A DNA stretch of 64,000 nt from Actinomucor elegans (GCA_026027325.1 JAMSLZ010000015.1:310001-374000), one strand, 5' to 3'; shown: positions 34,535 to 46,666, counted from the stretch's first letter. Numbers and translations: made by a program. The notes: generated from the sequence alone by a model not told the origin.

Positions 34535-34717
34535 AGAACAAGCACGTAAACTAAAAAAACTTATGCGCAAACTGAAAAAATCTGATGCGCAAAAAAAAAA
34601 ACAAGGTACGCAAAAAATTAAATCCTTGTGCGCAAAAAAAAAATTCGGGGACGCAAAAAAAAAAATTCGGAGCGCAAAAAAAAAAATCTGATGCGCAAAC
34701 CGTTTGGAAAAAACCAA
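34535..34717 (-). repeat. right terminal inverted repeat of the Tc1-like element
   Basis: Seven CGC motifs start at 34566, 34588, 34609, 34631, 34652, 34673 and 34694, spaced 21-22 bp and separated by A-tracts. The eighth (inner) unit is mutated to CACGTAAAC. Confidence 0.92.
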
Positions 34718-34747
34718 TATGTGTGCATCTGTCAAATAAGCATTGTT

Positions 34748-34870
34748 AGATGCAGCAGCTTATTCTGAGTATGGATCACTGATCGAATGCGACATCGGAC
34801 CGAGATCGGCCGAGAGATCTATTAATCATTAGACTAAATTTCTGTGTAATGTATACATTCTGTAATGATG
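34748..34870 (+). repeat. dispersed repeat family R, copy 4
   Basis: The best-preserved copy: AGATGCAGCAGCTTATTCTG, GATCGAATGCGACATCGG, ACCGAGATCGG and CCGAGAGATCTATTAATC in order. It matches the copies at 3226 (same strand) and at 118 and 60928 (opposite strand). Confidence 0.6.
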
Positions 34871-36754
34871 CTACTGAAATGTAATATATTTATTGTAGTG
34901 CAGTTAAATGATAATTCTAGTAAATCATGTGCATCATTTAAAATATGTAGCAATCAGTTGCGACATTGAACTGGGAAATGTAGAAAGGTTGGAAACGTGG
35001 CTGAAATGGGCCAGTTTCTGAAGACATCCCCTCCAGACCCAATTATTTGAACTAGTACCTTTTTTTTGTAAAGCATAAAGGCGTAGTTTTAAACACAATC
35101 TATTAATAACATCGGTTCTCTATGCCTGAGAAAAGGTATATATATCTTTAATGGATTTTAATTGTATATAAAATATTCGAGTTATGGCTGCTTTTTTTTT
35201 TTTAAAAAAAAAAAGCCCCCATAATGAACAATACCTGTATCATGTGATATGACATTAAATTCCACGTAAATTGAATTAAAACATATTTTTAAGTATCAAC
35301 AATTCCTTGCCATTAAAAAGCGACGTCAAAGTTCTATCTTAAAAAAATAGGGAATGATTCTGAATAGCTCTAGTTCATTCTCCTCTAGTCAAAAGAAATC
35401 GAAAAAGTTTCATAATTTTGTACATTTAGATCATTTTTTAACGCTCTTAAAAGACATTTTAGGTGAATGGTTCATAATACAACTTTTTTTGTTTCCACTT
35501 TTAGGATAAGGAGTGATGTTTTGCTGATGCTAGTCGCATAATATTAAGTTACAAGGTTCAAGCGGGGCCTAACTGCCGAATAAACACAACATAACAACTA
35601 TCAAGAGTTTAATGAGTCATAGGAAAACTTTTATATGTTCTTTTCAACATGACGGTATTCATTGTTGTTGATGGCAATAGGCCAACATTTTCTATATCCT
35701 TACGCCCCCAGGTTGTTTGATAGTATTTAATAAACAAAAAAATAGCATGCTGTAATGTAAATAAAATTTACAACTTATTATTAACGAGTATAGTTTATAT
35801 ATTTTTGTATATTAAACGGGATTAATTTTTTTTTAAAAAAAAAACTAATTATCATCTTCTGGTCTATAGATGTCCCATGGATAAGGCAGCTACGAGGCAC
35901 AAAACAATGGCCTCAGCTGTGATAGTTATCTAAGGTGAAGGAAGCGTGACAAAAATAAAAGTTTAATGGTGTGTCAAGCTTCCTTAAAAAATGATGCTTA
36001 TCAACTGGAGGTGGTAATCACTGTATTTTTGAGACAACTCACCAGACAAGTGTAATATATTGATTTGAATAAAAGTTAAACAATGACTCTAACAGATCAA
36101 ATAACTCATTTTACTATATATCGCTCTTCAGATGCGATATCGGGATCGGACAAAAGATTTGTTGATCGATAGACCTAGTTTCCGTAAAATGTGATAGGGG
36201 GTATAGGTTAAGCTAGGAAGCTTTGAGAAAGTAGAGGTTTCAAGAATGAAAGACTCAACCTTTTTTACTTCTGTTGTCATATTTTCCCAGCTATACTTCA
36301 ATGATACTATAGAATATAGAGTACTCTGAATAACTACGTATGATGTACACTTTACAGAAGTACTATCTTTTGTCTAGTTAGCAATATTGTTTAATAATAT
36401 GCTGGAGCATTTTCGCACCAGTCATACTAAAAAGATAATGCTAATGATGTTAAACGATTATCCAAGAAAAAAGCTCACTTCATCGAGAACTGATTGTTTC
36501 AATATCTTGAAAATTTACCGCTGTATATAACAAGGAAGAGACATAAAAAAGGGGGGCTTTGATGTATGAGCTATCAAGTAGGCATTTAGATGTATCTATC
36601 CAAACAGCTTTACTATTATTCACCTCTTTTTCATCGCCTTTGTCTCATTCTTATGAGAAGTACTATAATATTTTGAGTAATTTTTCAGCTTATGTTTTAG
36701 AATGATGATAACGGCAGCCGTAGTTGTCTCGTTTTCAATAATAGTTTGAGCTAT
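34871..36754. other. intergenic region
   Basis: No gene is seen. It contains a partial copy of repeat R at 36125-36195 and self-complementary T/A homopolymer hairpins at 35191-35213 and 35826-35845. Confidence 0.5.
36125..36195 (+). repeat. dispersed repeat family R, partial copy 5
   Basis: GATGCGATATCGGGATCGG and GTTGATCGATAGACCTAGTTTC align with the central and right blocks of the copy at 34748. The left block is missing. Confidence 0.35.
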
Positions 36755-37540
36755 TTAGCTGAATGCGGTGGCGGTAACAGTACCAATTTCAGCACTCAGT
36801 AGCGTAGTAGAGAGTATGGTAGAAGTCGTGGTAGCGGTATCAGTCTGAGTGGCAAATTCTTTAGTAGTGGTAGTGGTGACAGTTGCTACGGGTGAACAGT
36901 TATCTAGAACATTACAATCATTGAAGGACTCGCAATTTTCGCTTAAGATTTTATGATTATGGGCTCGAAGAATTTCTTCAAAAAAATCCTTGGGCCAATA
37001 TAGCACCTGCAATTCCACAGGGTCCTCTACTGAAGATATTGTCTATAACATATAATGTTATTAAGCTTTTAACACTACATTTATGAACATACCATCTGGA
37101 ATGAGAATACAACCGCCTAACAAGTCCTCGTTCTTCAGTTCGACGTCAAGGTAACCAGATTCATAAGAACCTTGTATATCAGAAAGATAAAAGTCCCAAA
37201 CTGTACCACACACACTCATATCAACACTAATATGAGTTCTGTTAATCTGAAAACCTGATGAATTGATATCAACAGGAACCTATAATAGCACAATAAGTTG
37301 TTATTTCACAAGCTTTTCTCATATAGTGAATAGCCAAGTAGATTATATGCTCATATATTGATAATCAGTTTTGAAGGCTATTATCCCATTCCAAATGATC
37401 TCATTGAATAAGAAGGCAGAAGGGTCAGAAATTCTTCCAGGATATAAAGGACAGTTCTTACTATTATAAGTATTCATGGTGATAACATTGTAGCCATTGG
37501 TTTTGTTACCAATGGAAATCAAGTTTAAATGGTTTGACTT
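36755..37540 (-). pseudogene. damaged or partial gene for a Thr-rich surface-type protein
   Basis: The two C-terminal exons splice cleanly: 37279-37093 and 37029-36755. They encode VPVDINSSGFQINRTH, CGTVWDFYLSDIQGSYESGY, LLGGCILIPDV, then LYWPKDFFEEIL and a Thr-rich tail (TVTTTTTKEF...). An upstream segment at about 37356-37450 reads CPLYPGRISDPSAFLFNEII and KTDYQYM and plainly continues the same protein, but no GT donor exists where the join is needed: the bases after TATATG are AGCATA. The N-terminus and any signal peptide are not found. I do not recognise the family. Either a donor mutation or small deletion inactivated the gene, or an unusual splice site or assembly error is present. Confidence 0.5.
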
Positions 37541-38254
37541 TTATAGCTTTTGTTTACAAAAGAATGAAAAGGGAATGATACTATTTTTTTTCTTTTCTTT
37601 TATAAAGATATTATTATTCTATGGATGGGAGGCTAATGACCTAATTTTCAAGGAATCTGTATACAAGTTAGTGATTGAATTATAGTTAAGAATGGTATCC
37701 TTATGATTCTTCTAGTTTATGGACTAATTATGATCTCACGCTTTCACAGGTCAGGCTCTTAGAGGATAATATCAAAGATTCAAAGTCTAGCGAAGTATAT
37801 TGTCTCATATAATGGGTACGTACATATGTATATCGTATTGTATGAACATTTATTGGTCAAAATAAAGCTATATTGATATGTAGCTTGTTCCGATTTTATT
37901 TTTCCTATATTTTATAGATACATATTACTATGTATCTGGAGTTATTTTTTTGAAGTATATCATCCTGCTTTTGATTATTCGCTGTTTTCATTTACATTAT
38001 TTCCAAGAAAAATGGCGCTTTTAAATCCTAAACCCAATGTTAATATGCTTATTTCTGTAAGAAAGCGCTTTATTAAGTACAAAGACGTTCTGAATATTCT
38101 GAAACAGATGTACAGCTGGAATGCACCCGACCTTAACTTCAAAGAAAAACTGTTAATCAAGCGACTATAAATGATATAACGCGTACAAGGTTATTTTGAA
38201 TGAAGTACCTATAATGCATATGGTTTTAAAATATACGTGTTTGATATACTTCGG
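37541..38254. other. intergenic region with an unassigned coding relic
   Basis: A plus-strand frame at about 37920-38168, preceded by an intron-like TTTTATAG, reads IWSYFFEVYHPAFDYSLFSF and KRFIKYKDVLNIL before stopping. It looks like a real exon that lost its context, perhaps from a membrane protein gene. No family is recognised. The rest is featureless AT-rich DNA. Confidence 0.35.
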
Positions 38255-39960
38255 CGCAGGCAACGGTACACTGAACGAATTTCTACCGATGACGAAGTTA
38301 ACTTAGTTGAGACTGTAAAATCACCTTCAAGCGAAAGATGGGTGACTGACAAGCGTGTATTGATAATAGACTTCAAGGAGCCAATGGTTATCTTTCAAAG
38401 AAATCGAAACTAAATATATCTCACACAATATTGTTCCTACCACCTTAAATCGCTCTCGGGCGGTCATTGCACATGTCAATGAAAGTACAAGACGTATTAC
38501 AGATTCATGAATCGACTTGGGATTTGTTGACTTCTCGACATGAGTTACAACATTTGCAATAGTGGTATTTGTCTATCACATTGACTGAAAGACATACTGG
38601 GAGGGAGAAGGCAGTCATTTCAGGATGAAAATCAATTTAACCAGGTACACATCCATGATGTGGCTTAATGATATTATGAGGATGTATGTTTTTGAGGTGT
38701 ATTTATCAGAGAAATTACTCAACAATTTTCTATATCAAATAAGAACGATCCTTGAAGCTCTCAATGAGCATATGACTAGTTGCTTGCTATCTAAAAAGCA
38801 TTTAGTTATAAATGCGTTAACGGCTAAGTGTCGGTATACCTAATACTAGAAGGTTCCTCGAAAACCGCATCCTATATGACAAGAATTCAAGTGTCTCGCT
38901 GATTATCACAATAGCTATATTCTCAAGTTGAATGTAGTAAGCGGCCTTGGACTAAAAGAATAAGATCAAGATCCCGGAATGCGCAATATGCTAGCTACTG
39001 TTAAACGGTTGGTCAACCCATGGCTTTCTACTGGAAGACCAGTCGCTGCGAATTTTGGTTTGGTTTACTGGCCATGATAGCCATGACGAATGAACTTGAA
39101 TTATATTCTATAACGTAACTAACCAAGTGATGAAAATGGCCATTCAGCATGCTTACTCACACAGATACTGTGGGGGAAATTGAAGAAATCTTATGGAAGT
39201 CATTATACTATTATACATAAAACCTTCTCGAATGGGAAAACGACCTTTGTCTATGTGTGTCGCGATTTAAGGGATAAGGCATTTGTATCTTTCTATGGTA
39301 TTACAAGGCTAACCACCTATGAAAGCATTGAAGCAAGCAATGGTGATATTGTTATCTTTGATTGACTTGAAGCATTTGTGAATATAAGATGCATAGCAGT
39401 GAGTATACGATCAAGGTTAGGAAAAAAGAAGTATCTAGTGATCGCTTTTTAGGCTCCGTAAATGCAGCTAATAATTCCAGAGACAACTTATTCTCATAAA
39501 ACGATGGTATCTGCACCAAAAAATGAATGATGAGGCTCTTAGACTTTATTTTGGAAAACTGCAAAGCGAATACTCAGAGTTCTACAAGATATTTGTAACT
39601 TGAGGCGACAAGATGGACTGTAGCCCTTTCAAGGATATTATAGCTTTTCAATTTATGAACTATTGCAAAGAACTAGCCAATGCTAATATTTTAAACAATT
39701 ATAACAGTCCAATGTTTCTTCGAGGTAATAGTTTGTATGAATTAATGCCTTTGCCTCACGTAAAAGGTCACAAAAAAGGTTGATTGGTCTGCGCGAGTTG
39801 TAGAATGAACGATGATGGTGTAACCGGTACACAAGTAGAGAAAAGATGGAGTCGTAATCCCGACATACCTATGGACAATAAAGGCTACGAGCCCTACCTA
39901 CTCGAGACTGGTAAAAGGCGAACGCGTTTAAATTATAGTGTACAAGTACTAATACTATTA
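38255..39960 (+). pseudogene. decayed piggyBac-like (DDE_Tnp_1_7) transposase relic
   Basis: Interrupted plus-strand reading in several frames matches fungal piggyBac-type transposases in order: RYTERISTDDEVNLVE (38262), WLNDIMRM and IRTILEALNEHMTS (38650-38780), then KVPRKPHPI and QEFKCLADYHNSYI (38850-38935), VKRLVNPWLSTGRPVAANFG (39005-39060), YGSHYTIIHKTFSNGKTTFV and VCRDLRDKAFVSF (39185-39290), MNYCKELANANIL (39655) and a CysCys tail VCASCRMNDDG with RWSRNPDIPMDNKGYEPY (39785-39900). Stop codons and frameshifts separate the blocks, so no functional product is expected. Terminal repeats and TTAA duplications were not found. Confidence 0.6.
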
Positions 39961-41112
39961 ATATTAAATAAAACTAACTTTTAAGTATATTAACCAGCGA
40001 TCAAAAAGTCTGCCCAAATGTGCAGATTCTAATTTTGAAACATGACGCTCAATGGAATTAATTATAGCCCAGTTATTATTCAGCGTATAAAGATCAATTC
40101 AATAATACACGTAATTGATTATCGTTCCTCCTGTATAATCAAAGTAGATTTTTAAGCAAGGCACTTATTCTTGAGATATCCGGCTTCAAAGGACTTGTCC
40201 AAATGGGCAGATCGGAGTAATCTCCACTTGTCAATAATATTATTGAGTCTAAAATTCTGAGTTTAAAGAAACGTACAAAGATCTCTCTCTTTCTCTCTCT
40301 CTATATATATCATTCAATATGCAATACAGCTATTTACAAATATCGTTAAAATAGTGTTGATTATTAGTTTATTTTTACTATTCAAAAGCCTAATCGAAAC
40401 AAATGTCACAAAAATAATCTGGTCTCTACTGTGTCGTCAACGATGATTATATCGCCGACATCCAATGGAAGTTAAGGAATCACGAGACACCCACTGCTAC
40501 ATCCATGCAATGATACTTTGCACGACCCTCTGTTATTAAAATGTATAGATGGTATTTGAACCCTTGTTTTAATACGAACGTGTTGGATCGCTAGCATGTA
40601 TGTAGCTTTTCCTTAAATAAAGCACGACCTATCCAAACACCAGCTTTCATAAATATTATGCATAATTCATAAATAACACTGCTACTATGATTTAAAAGAA
40701 AATACAGAGTGATTCTTTACACTAATGGCGTACAATTCAAATCCGCACAAGGCTTATTAAAAAAATATGCTGTATTGCGCGCTATATCATTGTACGAATC
40801 CAGCTCAAGTAAATAGAGAACCCAGATCAAGCAGTGAGTTCTAAACATCAAGACCCTGTGACTTTTTTTTTTCGGGCTTCATCAAAGCAAAACTCGGTCC
40901 ATTTCATTCTTGTTTTACTCTTTAAACCAACTTGCGAAATTTACAAGGTAAATGCGAGTACAATGCGCTTCTTCTCTTTCTTTGGTTCATTTCAACTTAT
41001 TTCTCTCGTGCAAAGCTTTGTTATCTTGAGTTATATGGACTATCTATCCCTTATGAACGCGTAATCCTGATTATTTTTTTTCTTTTGTGATTAGATTTTT
41101 TAAATAAAGAAA
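39961..41112. other. intergenic region upstream of the PP2A B subunit gene
   Basis: No gene is seen. A CT microsatellite (TCTCTCTTTCTCTCTCTCTA) lies at about 40281-40300. Two related blocks (TGCCCAAATGTGCAGATTC at 40011 and GTCCAAATGGGCAGATCGG at 40198) suggest a diverged small repeat. Confidence 0.45.
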
Positions 41113-42915
41113 ATGGCTTCTTCTCCAGAAACTGAAAACAAGTGGAAGTTTGCTCAGTGCTTTGGTGATAAGGGCGAGTCTGATGATATTACAGAAGGTA
41201 CTACTCGTATGATATCTTTTCGGAAACTTTCACTAACTTCTGTAAGCAAAGCTGATATTATCTCGGCTGTAGAGTTTGATCATACAGGTGATTACTTGGC
41301 TACAGGTGATAAAGGTGGAAGAGTTGTATTATTTGAAAGAAACGAAAGCGTAAGTTGCATCTATTCTTTTAAGCTTTCATGTTGATCCGTTTCTACAGAA
41401 AAAGTCTTGCGAGTACCGCTTTCACACTGAGTTTCAGTCCCATGAACCCGAGTTTGATTATTTAAAGAGTTTGGAGATTGAAGAAAAGATCAACCAAATT
41501 AAGTGGTGCAAGAGACAGAACTCGGCTCACTTTTTGCTTTCTACCAATGGTAAAGCACAATTAAATATAGTTATGAATAGTTACTGATTAGAACCCCCTT
41601 AGATAAAACGATCAAGTTATGGAAAGTATATGAACGAAGTCTGAAAACTGTTAGTGAATCTTCCATGATGGCGATAGATTATAATTCCGTGCCTGGAAGC
41701 TTTGGTAGACCAGTACAAACAAATTTAACTATGCCAAAGATTAGTCATCAAGACACAGTAGTAGCTGCAACTCCAAGACGTATCTATGCAAATGGTAAAC
41801 TGCCACTCCTGCCAAAATTATGCTAAATTATTCACTCTCCGTCTTATATACTGTAGCTCATGCATATCACATCAATTCTATCTCCATCAACTCTGATAAT
41901 GAAACTTATATCTCTGCTGATGATCTTCGTATTAATTTATGGAATCTTGATATTTCTGATCAAAGTTTCAGTAAGTTTACTTATGGAAGCATTGCCCTGA
42001 TTTGATAATCCTTACTGTTTGATTTGATAGATATCGTGGATATTAAGCCTGCCAACATGGAAGAGCTGACAGAGGTGATTACTGCCGCTGAATTCCATCC
42101 TGAACAATGCAACTTGTTCATGTACAGTAGCAGCAAAGGAACAATTAAGCTAGCGGATATGAGAGAATCTGCTCTATGCGATCAAAATGCTAAAGGTACT
42201 TACATGTAACTAATTCTGGAAGGAGCAATAGATTAACTCCTTGTGTAGTATTTGAGGAGCCTGAAGATCCATCCAACAGATCTTTCTTTTCTGAAATCAT
42301 TTCATCTATCTCGGATGTCAAATTTAGTCAAGATGGCCGCTATATTTTGTCTCGCGATTACCTTAGTCTCAAAATTTGGGATATCAACATGGAAAAGACA
42401 CCTCTTCGTACCATTCACATCCATGACAACCTACGATCCAAGCTATGTGATTTATATGAAAACGATTGTATTTTTGATAAATTTGAATGTACATTTAGTG
42501 GTGATGGAAGGTAATAAGCAAATAGTACATAGATACATGCCAGCTCAACTCATTTTTTATGATAGACATATGATGACAGGTTCCTATAGCAATGATATCC
42601 ATATATATGGTCGCGATGATGATTATGATGTTACATTGCAGGCGGACAAGAGCGCTTTCAAAGCCAAAAAGCTGGGAGCAACCAAAAACAAGATCACAAT
42701 GAGCCAAGGCAACCGAGGTGCTACAAGTATGGGAAGAAGATTGAGAGATGACAATGATTATATGGACTATAACAAAAAGATATTGCATTCATCTTGGCAT
42801 CCAAGAGAAAACACCATTGCAGTTGCCGCTACCAACAACCTCTTTATCTTTACGTAAGTGACTATAAGCTTCTTCTCTGCTGTACTAATAGTTTATACAT
42901 ATATATAGTGAATAA
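41113..42915 (+). CDS. cdc55: protein phosphatase 2A regulatory B subunit (PR55/Cdc55)
   Basis: Exons are 41113-41349, 41399-41549, 41603-41794, 41857-41970, 42031-42195, 42249-42510, 42566-42853 and 42909-42915, giving 471 aa. The B55 subunit is a WD40 propeller that gives PP2A its substrate choice in mitotic exit, morphogenesis and stress control. Conserved blocks are [64 protein letters not shown] (each cited only in part), [46 protein letters not shown] in pieces, and [16 protein letters not shown]. The C-terminal extension has the family [18 protein letters not shown]. The last exon is only seven nucleotides (completing Thr, then Glu and the stop codon). All introns are 48-62 nt. Confidence 0.95.
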
Positions 42916-43089
42916 ATGTATTATTCCTGTTTAATAATTACGCGTTTATTATAATACTACAAGCAAAATACATATCATGCTACTACTAGTTTTGTTCTAT
43001 ATCAAGTCCAGTTCTTCTTTATACACCCACTATGTCTATACTCTCAATAAAACTATGTAGTAATAAATAAATAAAAACGTGTTTTATTA

Positions 43090-43273
43090 TCATGTTCGAA
43101 CACTGTTTATACCAGATGAAGTGGATGCTACTGGGTTTTTGCGAAGTACAGGGGACATGGTTCTATGATGAGGGTTGATTGCCTCTTCTACATCATCTAG
43201 TAATGGACGAGAAAAGCGGCGATTGGTATGAGCGGATATAGGTGTCGAAAAGCTTGGACTTTGCCTTCCACCC

Positions 43274-43308
<35 letters not shown>

Positions 43309-43716
43309 AGGATTATAGAACCCCATCATGGGTGAACATGGAGATGGAGCCCCATACATAGGACGGATATGATTACCATAGTTGGGTGTATGAGGACTAG
43401 ATGGGGCACTGTTCATGGGTGAATGCTGTGGAGGTAAAGATAAAAGCGGTGGTGAAGGAGTAGGTGAATTGGAAGAAGGTACAGTGTTATATTGTTGTTT
43501 TTGTTGTTGCTGTTGCTGTTGCTGAAGCATCATTGGATTTAAAGGGCTCATGGGTGACATTGGACCCATTGGATTCATAGGACTCATAGGCGATAGAGTC
43601 ATTGGACTGATTGGACCCATAGGTGGCATGGGCCCCATTGGGCCTATAGGCATAAACGATTGAGGGTGCATCATCGGCATTGGAGGCATGCCATATCCAT
43701 TGGCATATAACATCAT
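43090..43716 (-). repeat. Met-Gly/Pro tandem motifs and poly-Gln coding repeats
   Basis: Within the last exon of the Caf120-like gene, short degenerate units of MGPMPP, MSPMNP and similar are tandem at residues just after the exon start, followed by two CAG/CAA runs encoding about 8-12 Gln. Such tracts change length easily. Confidence 0.6.
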
Positions 43717-45582
43717 CTATCCAAAGAGTTAGTAAGCTTTTTTTTTCTAATGACATAACCTTATGTATTTTACCTGATGCTTTAGGAACTGATGCTGTCT
43801 TTGCTCGAGTATCCTTCTTTCCTTTTCTCTTTCGAATCGATCCTGGCCGATCTGAGCATGATGCTGATTCACGCGTTCAGCGACCCTTAGGCCATTGCCT
43901 TCTTTTCGATCCTTTTCTCGTTGTGAAATCATGCCTACCAACCCTCCGCGTGGTGCGCCTTCTTTCTTGGTTGATACTTGGATTAAAGGTTGCCCTGTAG
44001 CCTTAGCATACTCGATTTGTTCCTTGGCGCTCAACTGTTCTCCTAAATACGTGTCCAAAAGACTGTTCTGTGGTGCAAAATGATCACCTAAAGAAGGGAT
44101 TAAGGGTCCATCAAAATCAGAGTCGTACGAGTGGCGATCATCTTCGTCATAAGGATGATGTGGTTGATCTTGTTCATTGCCTTCTTCTACTACAAACTCA
44201 TCTTGATCCTCCCATTCATGGTCCCATCGATGGGTGTTGTGATTACTGGATGATGTGGAACGACTGGATTCCATGGAAGAAAGTTTAGCATTAGCTGGAA
44301 GAGAATATTTGCGCTGATCAATAGGTTCATCCAAAAATTTGCCAAAATCTGTAGCGAGACTAAAATCACCAAATAAAGATGAAGACTGTTGAGCAGCTGA
44401 TGCAGGTGTAGATCGCGTTGAATGATAACCAGTTGAAGAGGCGGATCGTTGTTGTTTTTGAGAGGATAGTGTTGTCACTGGCATTGATGCCTTGCGTGTA
44501 TGTAAAGAGAAGCTGGAAGTCATCATATTGCTATCATCATCATCTCCAGCATTTGGTGTATCCATAAATAAAGTCATTGAACTTCGATGGCGACCACCTT
44601 GTTGCTTACCTCGGGTAGGTAGTGTTTGTGATAAATTGGAAGCTGTTACTGCTGCAGCGACTGCTGCAGCAGTGATATTTTTGGGTACGTCGAATCCATT
44701 ACCGAAATCAAAATCAGGTATCAGGCTATCTGCAAAAGTCTTTTTTGTAGGTGACTCTAACGGCATTGGCGTTAATGTAGCCGTAGTAGGGGATTGGTTA
44801 GGTTTCTTGCCTATAGGTTCATCATCACTGTCCTGTTCTTCATCTTCATCTTCTAAATCATCTTCTTCCTCATCACTTTCATCGCTAGAATCAGCAACTT
44901 GGCGAGCAAACTTGAATGGCGCGGACGTAGAGGGCGATTCCAACGATGGCATGTTGGATGGTGAATCATCTGTCTTTTTGTTTTCTTCCACATCTTCAGA
45001 AGCTGATATGACGGTGATAAGAGGTAAACTATTAGCTCGAGTGCCTGTAGGTCTTCTTGTTACAGACACTGTGGATAGCTGTTTCTTAGCAATGGCACCC
45101 AACAAGAAGGATTCAACTTTTTGGCGAGAAATAAGAGATACATCCATATCTTGCATCGCTTCATCCGTTTCCAGGAACAGTTTTGGATGCACTACGTTAT
45201 TAATATCTTGGACTGGTTCACCAAAATTGAGTGAATGTTGATTCTTGGGATCTTGGAGTAATGCATCTGGTCTGCCATACAATTTAAATGTGTCATACAC
45301 TGCCAATAACCACTGGATAGTCAAAGGACTCTGATCAGCCATAAACCAACAGCAGCAATCATCCTCTGTGAAAGTGTGTTGAGCGTTGTTTCTGATTTGG
45401 CAGTCAAGGCGGATCATGGAACCTTTTTCGATCAATTGAGGCGATTCAGGGTAGACGGCATATGCTTGTGTCAGTTGTGATAGTGTCCAGGCGGGTGCCT
45501 TTGACTTTTTGGTTTCAAATAACAAGATATGCTCTTCACTCATACCTGCTGTGCTCTGCTTCCTCCCAAACATCTTGCTGCG

Positions 45583-45625
<43 letters not shown>

Positions 45626-46533
45626 GCTGATTTAGACTGTTGATGGTCATCCTTTTTCTTTTTATTAACCAAAACCACCCAATATTTTTGCCAGATGGAT
45701 GTACCCGGAACTCTTACTTGCAACCAAGTGCTTTTGGAAGAAGGTAAGATATCATCAGATGCTGTTGACACTAAGGAAGCAGACGATGCATTATGCACGA
45801 TGCCATGTTGGTGACTTTGCAGCAGTTTGAGTGTAAACAACTGATGCAACTTTTGCTTTTCAAAGCAAGCTAGACGAATAGCGCAGACCCATCGCGTCAT
45901 GGTGGGCTCATCTGATGCTTCCAGTGTCAATAGAGATTTTTTGTTTTGTACTAGAAAGGTGTGCTTCTTCTTGTTATTGCTATCGATAGTGGGATTCGAA
46001 TAGACACGTGTTGTATCAATCACTTGAAAATAGGTAGGCATGATGGTGGATCCAGGCATTTCTGTGTCCCAGATAGTTAGTGTAGAGCCTGAGAGTTCCA
46101 CAAACATCTTGGTGCGTGCTTTATTATTGCCATTTTCATTGTGTTTCATCAAATAACCTTCAATATACAGCTTTTGCGTGAAGGTGTCAAATAGACGAAC
46201 AAATCTACTCATTTCAGTGCTGTTGATTGCAGCCGAGGTGTTGGTATCATTTGAAACAATAGGAGAAGAGATGGAACTAGTAGGTGTAGATGCTTTGATG
46301 AAACGAGATGGACGAATACTGATAGTCCGAGTCTGTGTGTTTCGAAAAGTCAAAGGTCGAACAGGTACTTTGAGAGCGGAATCAGATAGCGATGCTTGTG
46401 TTAGTTTGGCTGGGTGTGCATTAGGCAACGGTGGTGGAACTGATAGTAAATTGCTGCTATTGCTACTATTACTTTCATGATGAATGTCCCCTGGAGAAGA
46501 TGCTCGACGAAGAAATGGATTTTGTCTAGGCAT
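43090..46533 (-). CDS. PH-domain protein of the Caf120/Skg3 family
   Basis: Exons (minus) are 46533-43774 and 43716-43090, giving 1,128 aa. The ATG at 46533 (A at -3) is preferred to one six codons upstream. The N-terminal ~100 residues are Ser/Pro-rich. A PH domain follows at about 120-230 (KLYIEGYLMKHNENG, TKMFVELSGSTLTIWD, TFLVQNKKSLL, MTRWVCAIRLACFEK), then a second PH-like region split by a poly-Gln run (TWLQVRVPGTSIWQKYWVVL, WFMADQSPLTIQWLLAVYDT). This tandem arrangement matches yeast Caf120/Skg3, linked to the CCR4-NOT complex and cell polarity. The remainder is disordered: an acidic stretch, a second poly-Gln, and a C-terminal Met/Pro-rich tail with repeated MGPM/MSPM motifs. The C-terminus is convergent with cdc55. 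Confidence 0.85.
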
Positions 46534-46643
46534 TTTTGTTCTATATATCATAAGCTATTGCTTTTTGTGTCTTTATTTTGCAATAGATTACCTTTAGCTA
46601 TAGTGTACTTATATATATATAGTGTTGATTACAAGTATAAGAA

Positions 46644-46666
46644 AAGAGAGAGAGAGAGAGAGAGAG
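46644..46666. repeat. (AG)n microsatellite
   Basis: An uninterrupted run of about eleven AG dinucleotides, continuing as GGAAGAGAAAGG. Confidence 0.8.

Larger units (their letters stand above)
32829..34717 (-). mobile_element. complete Tc1-like (DD34E) DNA transposon
   Basis: A 1,889-bp element is flanked by TA on both sides (32827-32828 and 34718-34719), the Tc1/mariner target duplication. Its ends are long inverted repeats of about 185 bp that are near identical for the outer 165 bases (TTGGTTTTTTCCAAACGG at the tips). The interior holds a single intact transposase gene on the minus strand. Intact gene plus near-identical ends suggest recent movement. The right end sits 30 bp from a copy of dispersed repeat R (34748). 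Confidence 0.93.

Noticed and set aside
44492..45241. 249-codon plus-strand frame opposite the Caf120-like gene
   Set aside because: Ser-rich frame produced by the complement of acidic and low-complexity codons; no support from splicing or domains.
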